This document shows, one piece after another, positions 32,240 through 39,328 of a stretch of DNA of 46,858 nucleotides (positions within the stretch are counted from its first letter, which is position 1; every line of letters starts with the position of its first letter). The stretch is from an uncultured beta proteobacterium (GTDB lineage Bacteria > Pseudomonadota > Gammaproteobacteria > Burkholderiales > Burkholderiaceae_C). The notes under the pieces were generated by a model. That model ran no database searches, was not told the origin of the DNA, and worked only from the letters and a program-made list of their open reading frames with translations. The stretch is from the NCBI GenBank assembly GCA_903905735.1, contig CAIVHU010000031.1, positions 1 to 46,858 of the forward strand, given 5' to 3'. The translations under genes and the position numbers were made by a program.

Positions 32240-32562
32240 GCCCGTGTTTAATTGACACCAACATTCTGATCTACGCTTTGACAAGCAACGCCACACCAGC
32301 GGTCTTGGCGCGCATTGATTCAGCTATTGCAGACCAGGCACGGTATTCGGTCGTCACGCGCATGGAATTGCTGGGCTGGCGCGGACACACACCAGACATA
32401 GTGGCGAAGGTGATCGACATTCGCTCCGTGCTCTCCATCAAATTGCCCGATGCCATCATTGCCGCCAGCGCATTGACTGAAAGACTGTCATTGCTGACGC
32501 GCAACACCGCTGACTTCAGCCGCGTCCCTGAGCTGCAATCTGTTGATCCGTTTGATACTTGA
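32233..32562 (+). CDS. PIN-domain toxin
   Basis: A PIN-domain ribonuclease of 109 residues, slightly short for VapC. It has the first Asp in CLIDTNILIYAL, a Glu in VVTRMELLGWRG, an Asp in IKLPDAIIAASAL and the last in LLTRNTADFSRV. The active site is therefore complete. ATG 32233 is chosen because it leads directly into the first strand; ATG 32221 is also possible. It is the intact counterpart of the frameshifted toxin at 6332. It lies between the truncated glycosyltransferase and the MBOAT gene. Confidence 0.87.
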   Translation: MLSPCLIDTNILIYALTSNATPAVLARIDSAIADQARYSVVTRMELLGWRGHTPDIVAKVIDIRSVLSIKLPDAIIAASALTERLSLLTRNTADFSRVPELQSVDPFDT

Positions 32563-32646
32563 TGCCCACTAATCTGGTCTCGCCCCAACATCCGCAATGA
32601 CAGCCGGTAAGGTCGCAATGTCCGCCATCCTATTTATACAAAATCA

Positions 32647-32686
32647 GCCTCCTGCCCTTATGCAGCAAGCGCAGCATGCTATTTAA
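32647..32686 (-). repeat. Short interspersed repeat, copy 4 (contains MBOAT start codon)
   Basis: The 40 bases match 22975-23014 at 35 positions in the same (reverse) orientation. The ATG of the MBOAT gene (32676) lies inside it, so the repeat supplies the start codon and the first residues MLFN. Confidence 0.65.
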
Positions 32687-34229
32687 TTCGACAGAGTTCC
32701 TGTTTGCCTTCCTGCCAATTTTGCTGCTGGTTTTCTTCCAGCTTGGCAAGATCAGCCAGCGGCTGGCGGCGGCGTGGCTGGCGTTGGGGTCGCTGTTTTT
32801 TTACGCCTGGTGGAATCCGGTGTATGTGGTGTTGCTGCTGGGCTCCATCGCTTTCAATTACACCGTGGGCCGCGCGCTGGCGCGGGGCAGCGACGTTGGC
32901 TCGGCGCGGCGCAAGCGGCTGCTGGTGCTGGGTGTCACGGGTGACCTGGCTTTGCTGGGCTATTTCAAATACGCCAACTTTTTTGTTGATACCGCCAACA
33001 CCGCTCTGGGCACGCATTACGGCTTGGCAAACATTGTGCTGCCGCTGGGGATTTCATTTTTCACCTTCACGCAAATCGCTTTTTTGGTGGATGCCGCGCG
33101 TGGCAAGGCCAAAGAATTCAACTTTGTTCACTACAGCCTGTTTGTCACGTACTTCCCGCACCTGATCGCCGGGCCGGTGCTGCATCACGCCGAGATGATG
33201 CCGCAGTTTGGCCAAGCCAGTACCTACCGCTTCAGTAGCACGTTCCTTACCGCTGGCCTGACCATGTTTGCGCTGGGTCTGTTCAAAAAAGTGGTGTTGG
33301 CAGACGGCGTGGCACCCTACGCCGCACCTATCTTCTCCGCTGCCGCTCAGGGCGACCCGGTGGGCCTGCTGCAAGCCTGGGGCGGTGCGCTGGCCTACAC
33401 GCTGCAGCTGTACTTTGACTTTTCGGGCTACTCAGACATGGCCATAGGCCTGTCTTACATGATTGGCGTGCGCCTGCCGCTCAACTTCAATTCGCCTTAC
33501 AAAGCCACCAGCATCGCCGACTTCTGGCGGCGCTGGCACATGACGCTGTCACGCTTTCTGCGCGACTACCTCTATATCTCGCTGGGTGGCAACCGCAAAG
33601 GCCCGGCCCGCCGGTACGTGAACCTGATGACCACGATGTTGCTCGGTGGCCTGTGGCATGGTGCGGGCTGGACGTTTGTGATCTGGGGCGGTCTGCACGG
33701 GCTGGCACTGGTGGTGCATCAAGCCTGGCAGGGCCTGCGCCAACGCCTCGGACATGACCTGACCCGGTCCACCGCGACGGGCCGCGCCGCCAGCGTGGCG
33801 CTGACGTTCTTGGTGGTGGTTCTGGGCTGGGTGTTTTTCAGGGCCACGTCGTTTGACGCTGCACTGGCGCTGATCAAGGGCATGTTCGGCATTAATGGCG
33901 TGAGCTTGCCCGACGTGATTGGCCTGCGTCTGGGCAGCCTGGGGACCTGGCTTGCAGCCCAAGGCGTGGCCATGACACCCGGTGGCGGCCGCAACTTTGT
34001 CATGACCTTTGTCTGGATTGGCGCGCTGTTGCCGGTGGTGTTTTGGGCCCCCAACACCCAGCAGATCATGCAACGCTACCAGCCTGCGCTGGATCAGCCT
34101 GAAGCCCTTGCGCCCGGGCGCATCACCTGGCAAGCCAACCCGCGCTGGGCCATGCTCATGGCTGTGCTGCTGGGCTGTGGCTTGCTGTCGCTCAGCCGGC
34201 CTAGCGAGTTTCTTTATTTTCAGTTTTAA
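32676..34229 (+). CDS. MBOAT-family O-acyltransferase (AlgI-like)
   Basis: A 517-residue multipass acyltransferase that would move an acetyl group across the inner membrane for O-acetylation of the exopolysaccharide. The N-terminus MLFNSTEFLFAFLPILL is that of AlgI/PatA-type members, and the C-terminus SEFLYFQF is typical. The catalytic region has DFWRRWHMTLSRFLRDYLYI and GGLWHGAGWTFVIWGGLHG with the conserved His. It has about ten membrane helices and works with a periplasmic SGNH-type partner, probably the protein at 34947. Its first codons lie in an interspersed repeat and no ribosome-binding site is evident. A UPF0175/DUF3368 pair separates it from its partner. Confidence 0.93.
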   Translation: MLFNSTEFLFAFLPILLLVFFQLGKISQRLAAAWLALGSLFFYAWWNPVYVVLLLGSIAFNYTVGRALARGSDVGSARRKRLLVLGVTGDLALLGYFKYANFFVDTANTALGTHYGLANIVLPLGISFFTFTQIAFLVDAARGKAKEFNFVHYSLFVTYFPHLIAGPVLHHAEMMPQFGQASTYRFSSTFLTAGLTMFALGLFKKVVLADGVAPYAAPIFSAAAQGDPVGLLQAWGGALAYTLQLYFDFSGYSDMAIGLSYMIGVRLPLNFNSPYKATSIADFWRRWHMTLSRFLRDYLYISLGGNRKGPARRYVNLMTTMLLGGLWHGAGWTFVIWGGLHGLALVVHQAWQGLRQRLGHDLTRSTATGRAASVALTFLVVVLGWVFFRATSFDAALALIKGMFGINGVSLPDVIGLRLGSLGTWLAAQGVAMTPGGGRNFVMTFVWIGALLPVVFWAPNTQQIMQRYQPALDQPEALAPGRITWQANPRWAMLMAVLLGCGLLSLSRPSEFLYFQF

Positions 34230-34283
34230 TGGCGTTGAGCTCCATAGCCTGGCTCTTTAAAATCATTCCAACAACTGCACATT

Positions 34284-34538
34284 ATGAAAAACACGATCGA
34301 GATTGAATGCCCCCCTGAAATACTGATGGGTTTGCATATGGACTCTCACCGTTTTGCCGAACTGATCAAACTTCAGTCGGCAACCGCCTTGTTTCGCGAT
34401 GGCAAACTGTCCTCAGGGATGGCAGCACGATGGTGTGGTATGCCCCGTGTTCATTTTCTGTTGCAGGCCATGCAAGCCGGTGCATCTTTGCTGGACAACA
34501 ACGAAGACGATTTCGCACGTGAGACGGCTTTGCTGTGA
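34284..34538 (+). CDS. UPF0175-family protein, probable antitoxin
   Basis: An 84-residue protein of the UPF0175 family: SGMAARWCGMPRVHFLLQA is the conserved helix-turn-helix-like core, and the last part (GASLLDNNEDDFARETALL) is acidic. Family members are encoded beside DUF3368 PIN-like toxins and probably neutralise them. Here the stop overlaps the start of a DUF3368 remnant by four bases, as in intact modules. No strong ribosome-binding site is seen. It lies between the MBOAT gene and its SGNH-like partner. Confidence 0.82.
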   Translation: MKNTIEIECPPEILMGLHMDSHRFAELIKLQSATALFRDGKLSSGMAARWCGMPRVHFLLQAMQAGASLLDNNEDDFARETALL

Positions 34539-34925
34539 CAGTCCTCTCCAATACCACCCCATTCATCGCACTGAGCAGCGTGCGCCTTCTGGACTTGCTG
34601 CCAGCTATTTTTGGTGAGATTACGGTTGCACCTTCTGTCGTTGACGAATGCAGTGAGGGCGGCCGTATTCTGGTGCCAGATTTAACGAGTCTGTCGTGGG
34701 TCAATGTCGCAGCAGTGCAAAGTCAACTGAATCTACCCGGGTAGAAACATGGCTGAATACATGGGGCTACAGGTAACGGGTACTTTGGGTGTTTTGGCAA
34801 AAGCTTATGCGCAAGGCCTTATTCCATCTTTTTTGCGAGCTGCTCAAGGGATGCGTGAGCAAGGCATCTACTTTAATGAGGCTTTGATTGAAAGAATCGC
34901 AGCCCGGATTGGTGAAGCCAATTAG
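34535..34925 (+). pseudogene. DUF3368 PIN-like toxin with internal deletion
   Basis: The first part from ATG 34535 reads TVLSNTTPFIALSSVRLLDLLPAIFGEITVAP, the DUF3368 N-terminus with the first Asn/Thr strand, and ends with a stop at 34742. A second frame (GRNMAEYMGLQVTGTLGVLAKAYAQGLIPS to ARIGEAN, stop at 34925) is the C-terminal third of the same family. The middle (about 40-50 residues, including the LDxGEAxALxLA acidic centre) is missing and the two parts are in different frames. The toxin is probably inactive. It is the partner of the UPF0175 gene. Confidence 0.72.
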
Positions 34926-34946
34926 CCAACTGCGATCACCACTTTC

Positions 34947-36218
34947 ATGCGGCGCTACCTGCTGACCTGGCTCACGGCTACAGCGGCGCTTTTGGCGGCG
35001 GTGGCCGTTTTCAACGCGGTGGTAGATCCATACGGCCTTTTCCGCTGGGTGGACCGCCCCGGTTTTAACCACATCAAGCCAGCCGCCGCAGACCGTGGCC
35101 CCATGACCAAGGCCTACCAAGTGCTGCGGGTGCAACCCAAAACACTGATTTTGGGCAATTCACGCGCCGAATTAGGTCTGGACCCCAACGACCCCGCCTG
35201 GCCAGCGTCGGCCCGGCCAGTTTACAACCTGGCGCTACCTGGCACCGGCACGACCACCAGCCTGCGCTATCTGCAGCATGTGCTGGCGGCCACTGCTAAC
35301 AACCCTGCCGCTCAACCCACGCTGGTGGTCTGGGGCATTGACCTGATGGACTTTTTGACCGACCCGCACACCACCGCAGGCACCCAACCGCTCAGTGGTG
35401 ACGACCGCCGCTTGCTGCTACCCGGCAACACGGCGCGTTGGCAGCAACAGGTGCGTGACCATGTCGAGTCCACATTCACCATGAGCGCATTGGTGGACTC
35501 GGTCACCACGCTACTTGACCAGCGCAACCCCTATGCCATTGACCTGACTCCGCAGGGTTTCAACCCCATGCACGACTACATCAAGATCAGTCAAGACGAA
35601 GGTTACGGGGCCATCTTCAAGCAAAAAGACCAAGCCAACATTCGTTCGTTCTTGCGCATGCCCAGCAGCATTTATGGCGCAGATGGCCGCACGTCACCCC
35701 ACCTGAGCGACCTGCAACAGGTCATCCAGCTTTGCCGCCAGCATGGCATTGAGCTGCGGTTATTCATCTACCCGTATCACGCCCACCTGCTGGAGATATT
35801 TCGCAACACTGATCATTGGCCGGCTTTTGAAGCCTGGCAACGCGCCGTGGTGCAACTGCTGGCTGAAGAATCAGCCACCTCAGGCAAACCGGCCTATGAA
35901 CTCTGGGACTTCAGCGCCTTGAACGCCTACACCACCGAAGCTGTGCCACCGCAAGGCGACCACCACACCCCTACACGCTGGTACTGGGAATCTGGCCATT
36001 TCAAAAGCGCGCTGGGTAGTCTGATGTTGCGCCGCATGCTCAACAAAGCAGCGCAGCCCGGCGATATTGGCGTGTTGCTGACACCCGCCAATGTGCAAGC
36101 GCAACTCAACCTCAACTCGACTGATTTGGACACCTACAGCAAGTCACACTTGCAAGAAGTGCACGCTCTGCAAGATTTCGCCAGTGCTGTACGGACCAGG
36201 CTGCACCAAAAGTTGTAG
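34947..36218 (+). CDS. SGNH-hydrolase-like periplasmic protein, possible O-acetyltransferase partner
   Basis: A 423-residue protein with one N-terminal membrane anchor (LTWLTATAALLAAVAVFNAVV). The motif LILGNSRAELGLDP has the Ser of an SGNH/GDSL-type active site, as in AlgJ/AlgX-type acetyltransferases, with GTGTTTSLRYL (block II-like Gly) and TRWYWESGHFKSALG (His-containing block V-like) later. No detailed family is recognised. Its location after an MBOAT gene fits a two-part O-acetylation system, with MBOAT moving acetyl groups and this protein transferring them to the polymer. The stop lies inside a duplicated glycosyltransferase fragment (36207-36287), so the natural C-terminus may have been altered. 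Confidence 0.7.
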   Translation: MRRYLLTWLTATAALLAAVAVFNAVVDPYGLFRWVDRPGFNHIKPAAADRGPMTKAYQVLRVQPKTLILGNSRAELGLDPNDPAWPASARPVYNLALPGTGTTTSLRYLQHVLAATANNPAAQPTLVVWGIDLMDFLTDPHTTAGTQPLSGDDRRLLLPGNTARWQQQVRDHVESTFTMSALVDSVTTLLDQRNPYAIDLTPQGFNPMHDYIKISQDEGYGAIFKQKDQANIRSFLRMPSSIYGADGRTSPHLSDLQQVIQLCRQHGIELRLFIYPYHAHLLEIFRNTDHWPAFEAWQRAVVQLLAEESATSGKPAYELWDFSALNAYTTEAVPPQGDHHTPTRWYWESGHFKSALGSLMLRRMLNKAAQPGDIGVLLTPANVQAQLNLNSTDLDTYSKSHLQEVHALQDFASAVRTRLHQKL

Positions 36219-36287
36219 CGCCTGGTGCCCGGTTTTGTTGGGCTGGCGCGCGTTTTAGTGAATATTGCCCGATTGCCACCATACCGC
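36207..36287 (+). repeat. Fragment duplicated from glycosyltransferase gene (29901-29980)
   Basis: CAAAAGTTGTAGCGCCTG at 36207-36224 equals 29901-29918 exactly. Similarity then continues imperfectly (GGGCTGGCG, GTGAATAT, GCC, ACCGC at matching spacing) for about 80 bases. It provides the stop codon of the SGNH-like gene and the first part of the spacer. Confidence 0.75.
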
Positions 36288-36352
36288 AAGAGCGATTGCA
36301 ACTGTTTGCCCCTATCATTCACAAACACACTGCATAACCACCTGCCACCTGA

Positions 36353-36808
36353 ATGCGCGCACTTAGACTCCTGGCCATCCTCTCGTTTACCGCCATGGCA
36401 TTTGTCATGTGGGGGCCAAAGCGGCACGTGATGGGCATCGATTTGGGCAGCAATGCGTTGCAAGCTGGTGTGTTTGCCTTTTCCACCTTTTGCATGGTGG
36501 TACTGCGTGGTGTGCGACTGCACCAAGACCCTTACACAGAATTTCGCAGCAACTTCCTCACGGTCGATGCCCGAACCATCGGATTTAACGTGATCAGGAT
36601 TGTGCTGGAGCTGGTGCTGGTAGCCGCCGTGCTTGAGCTTGAGCTTGGGCAGGGGCTGCTGCCGGACCGGGTAGAAGCATTTGGTGATTTTTCTCGCTCA
36701 GCACTGGCCGCTATTGCGGTAGGTGCGGTGCTTTACGGCATCACCGCGTTGGCGCTGCGAACGCCTGCGGGCACTCAACTTGTCGGCTTTTGGCTGAGCT
36801 TGAAATAA
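36353..36808 (+). CDS. Hypothetical inner-membrane protein, four predicted helices
   Basis: A 151-residue protein that I do not recognise. Four hydrophobic helices are visible: LLAILSFTAMAFVMW (about 6-20), AGVFAFSTFCMVVLRG (38-53), FNVIRIVLELVLVAAVLEL (75-95) and AAIAVGAVLYGITALAL (117-135). There is a soluble stretch between helices 2 and 3 with several charged residues. It lies in a collinear group with the deacetylase at 36816 (7 bases apart), so an EPS-related role is likely, but no function can be assigned. The start at 36353 lacks a strong ribosome-binding site; internal ATGs exist. Confidence 0.6.
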   Translation: MRALRLLAILSFTAMAFVMWGPKRHVMGIDLGSNALQAGVFAFSTFCMVVLRGVRLHQDPYTEFRSNFLTVDARTIGFNVIRIVLELVLVAAVLELELGQGLLPDRVEAFGDFSRSALAAIAVGAVLYGITALALRTPAGTQLVGFWLSLK

Positions 36809-36815
36809 GGCACCC

Positions 36816-37814
36816 TTGAAGACCGAAGTTTGCATTACGGTGGACGTGGAGTACTCCATTGGTGGGGCATTTGGATGGCCAGACCGGTTCAAACCCCTGG
36901 GCAATGAAGTTGTCGAATGCATGGTGGACGGCCGCGAGCAGGGGCTTGGCTTCATTCTGGACAGCCTGAACCGATATGGCATGACGGGCACTTTTTTCAC
37001 CGAGGCGCTGCAAACCACCTACTTTGGCGACGAACCCATGGGGCGCACCGCCCAGCGCATTGTGGCTGCAGGGCAAGACCTGCAGTTGCACCTGCACCCC
37101 TGCTGGCTGCATTTTCGGGATGACAGGTGGAAACAAGCTGGATTTCAGCCGAATGACTACTGCTCTGGCCGCACCGATGCTGAACTGGATGAAATGATCG
37201 GCTTGGGCATCGACACGTTTGCACGCTGGGGTGTGTCGCGTCCAAGCGCGCTACGCACGGGCGGCTTTCACACAGACAGCGCGGTTTTCCGTGCCATGGC
37301 TCGGGCTGGAATGCCACTTGCTTCAAATATCAGCCTGGGTATTTTTGAGCCAAAAGAGAAAGACTTGCAGGTAACAGGCGGGCGACACTTGTTTGAAGGT
37401 GTGCTGGAGGTGCCAGCGCTGTCGTACCGTTCGCCCTACCTGATACGCACCGGCGCAAGTCCGTTGCGCAGCTTGGCCATTACGGCAACCTCCAAAACAG
37501 AAACCGAGGCCTTGCTTTGGCAAGCAAGGCACACAGGCGTTCAAACTGTCGTTGTATTGACGCACCCGCACGAGTTTGTCAGGCGCAAGAGCTTCCGCTT
37601 TGACGACTTGCGCGCTCACCATACCAACCAGGCCCGTCTTTTAAATCTGCTCGATTTCGTTCAAAAAAACGGCGAAGATTTCTCAGCCGTATCGTTTGCC
37701 GAGCGCAAAAATGCTTGGTTAGCTGCTGGTACCGTTGCAGCGCCCGGTCTGCAGACCCAACGGGTGCATGCTTGGATGCGTGCTGCCGAAAACGCAATCA
37801 GCGATTACACCTAG
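36816..37814 (+). CDS. Polysaccharide deacetylase family protein
   Basis: A 332-residue NodB-like protein. CITVDVEYSIGGAFG carries the N-terminal Asp of motif 1. TGTFFTEALQ and LQLHLHPCWLHF (metal-binding His residues) correspond to the middle motifs, and ALRTGGFHTDSAVFRAMARAG to motif 3. It has no signal peptide. The TTG start at 36816 directly precedes the first beta strand, with AAGG upstream. It is different in sequence from the XrtA deacetylase at 16329 and from the fusion at 39321, so the window holds three deacetylase domains. It could act on a distinct sugar or be structural. Confidence 0.85.
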   Translation: MKTEVCITVDVEYSIGGAFGWPDRFKPLGNEVVECMVDGREQGLGFILDSLNRYGMTGTFFTEALQTTYFGDEPMGRTAQRIVAAGQDLQLHLHPCWLHFRDDRWKQAGFQPNDYCSGRTDAELDEMIGLGIDTFARWGVSRPSALRTGGFHTDSAVFRAMARAGMPLASNISLGIFEPKEKDLQVTGGRHLFEGVLEVPALSYRSPYLIRTGASPLRSLAITATSKTETEALLWQARHTGVQTVVVLTHPHEFVRRKSFRFDDLRAHHTNQARLLNLLDFVQKNGEDFSAVSFAERKNAWLAAGTVAAPGLQTQRVHAWMRAAENAISDYT

Positions 37815-37836
37815 CAAGCTCTTGCGGAGACTCACT

Positions 37837-38016
37837 TTGATAGAAGCATTCCTGTTGGTTGTTGAATTCATTTTGTTTGGGTTGCTATTGCTTTCCGTCG
37901 GGCGCAAAGTCTCACCAAGGCAATCCCGGGACCTCGGGCTTTTCAGCTACCGCGAAACCATTACGCCAACTGCCGAAGTGGCCACACAGGCAAGTAAAGG
38001 AAATCGCCGTGCGTGA
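37837..38016 (+). CDS. Small single-helix membrane protein next to the O-ligase
   Basis: A 59-residue protein starting with TTG at 37837; GGAG lies seven bases upstream. Residues 3-24 form a hydrophobic helix (IEAFLLVVEFILFGLLLLSVGR), followed by a basic, polar tail. It overlaps the start of the O-ligase-like gene by eight bases, which suggests coupled translation. No family is recognised, but the frame, ribosome-binding site and overlap support it being a real gene. A subunit or stabiliser of the ligase is an inference. Confidence 0.55.
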   Translation: MIEAFLLVVEFILFGLLLLSVGRKVSPRQSRDLGLFSYRETITPTAEVATQASKGNRRA

Positions 38017-39328
38017 TCTAGCGGCGCTGTTGGCCATGCTGATCTTTGTGCCGCTGGCCCTGCGGCACACTTTTGTGGCTTATTTGCTGTGGGGTTGGAC
38101 CGGGCTGATTGCGATAAACGCTTACCTCTACGGTTTCATGGTGCCGGTGCAGTACGTGTTGATTTTTGCACTCATTGCCCTGGGCAGCTGGTTCTGGACC
38201 AAAGACCCGGAGAAACTGCCGTTTGAAACCAACCGTACCACCACTTTTTTTGCCATCTTTTGGGCGCATAGCCTGTTAAGTGCGATATTTGCCTACCCGG
38301 GTTTGGTGCGGAACTGGGATCTCTTTAGCGACCTCACCAAAACCTTGCTATTTTGTGTGCTGATGCCACTGCTGGTGACCAGCCGCCTGCGCATCCATGC
38401 GTTGGTACTCATGATGGTACTGGGGACTGCTTTTCACGGGACAGTGGACGGCCTCAAGTTTCTGGAAAGTGCCGGCGCACACAACGCCAGCGGCATTTCG
38501 AAATTTGGCGACAACAATGGGTATGCCCTGGTGCTGGTTATGGTCATGCCGCTTTTGTACTACCTTTACCAATATTCCTCCAGAAGGTGGGTACGGTCGG
38601 GTTTTGCTGCGGGTGCTTTACTGACGGTGCTCGCCATTGTGGCCACCGGATCGCGGGGCGGCTTTGCAGGCTTGGCTGCGGTAGCACTCTGGGTTATTTT
38701 GCAAAGCCGCCGCAAATTTGCCGGGATCATAGTGGTGGCTGTTATTGGGCTAATGGTGTATCAACTGGCACCCGAAAGATGGCAGGACCGCATGGAGACC
38801 ATCAAAGTAGCTGAGGATGACTCATCTTTCATGGGGCGAGTTGCCGCCTGGAAGGTCAATTCCGCCATCGCCATGGCTAATCCAGTTTTAGGCGGTGGTC
38901 TTCGTGTGGTAGAAAACCCGGTGATTTGGGCCCAGTTCAAAGATCAACCTGGCTTACTGGGCTTTGTCGAGACCCCTCAGATAGCAAGTGGGTTTAAAGC
39001 ATCACACAGCATCTGGTTTGAAGTCATGGGCGACCAAGGTTTTGTGGGCCTTTTTCTTTTCATGGCCATGCTGGCCAACGCTTTTTTCACTTTGAGGGAA
39101 ATCAGGGCGCTTGCTAAGCGCAGCGGGCAGTCAACTCGTTGGGCGATTGACTTGACTGACATGCTCGGGGCCTCCCTAGTAGGCTACATCGTCTCTGGAT
39201 CACTGCTGTCTGCGGCCTACACTGAAACACCTTACATGCTGATGATGCTGCTGGAGGTTACCAAACTGCAGTTACGACGTGACACTGCGGCAGTGCAACC
39301 AAATGGAACTAAGTTGGGCTATGTTTAG
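38009..39328 (+). CDS. Wzy/O-antigen-ligase-like protein, exosortase A system (TIGR03097-like)
   Basis: A 439-residue polytopic protein with about ten helices. The N-terminus VRDLAALLAMLIFVPLALRHT and the large loop with GTAFHGTVDGLKFLESAG and FGDNNGYAL match the putative O-glycosylation ligase/polymerase found in exosortase A loci. A conserved ATGSRGGFAGLAAV and a late loop with GGGLRVVENPVIW correspond to Wzy_C-type sites. It probably polymerises the repeat unit or transfers glycan to PEP-CTERM proteins. The GTG start at 38009 is chosen because it is the family N-terminus, with AAAGGAAA upstream; the longer frame from 37859 runs through the small upstream gene. Confidence 0.92.
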   Translation: MRDLAALLAMLIFVPLALRHTFVAYLLWGWTGLIAINAYLYGFMVPVQYVLIFALIALGSWFWTKDPEKLPFETNRTTTFFAIFWAHSLLSAIFAYPGLVRNWDLFSDLTKTLLFCVLMPLLVTSRLRIHALVLMMVLGTAFHGTVDGLKFLESAGAHNASGISKFGDNNGYALVLVMVMPLLYYLYQYSSRRWVRSGFAAGALLTVLAIVATGSRGGFAGLAAVALWVILQSRRKFAGIIVVAVIGLMVYQLAPERWQDRMETIKVAEDDSSFMGRVAAWKVNSAIAMANPVLGGGLRVVENPVIWAQFKDQPGLLGFVETPQIASGFKASHSIWFEVMGDQGFVGLFLFMAMLANAFFTLREIRALAKRSGQSTRWAIDLTDMLGASLVGYIVSGSLLSAAYTETPYMLMMLLEVTKLQLRRDTAAVQPNGTKLGYV

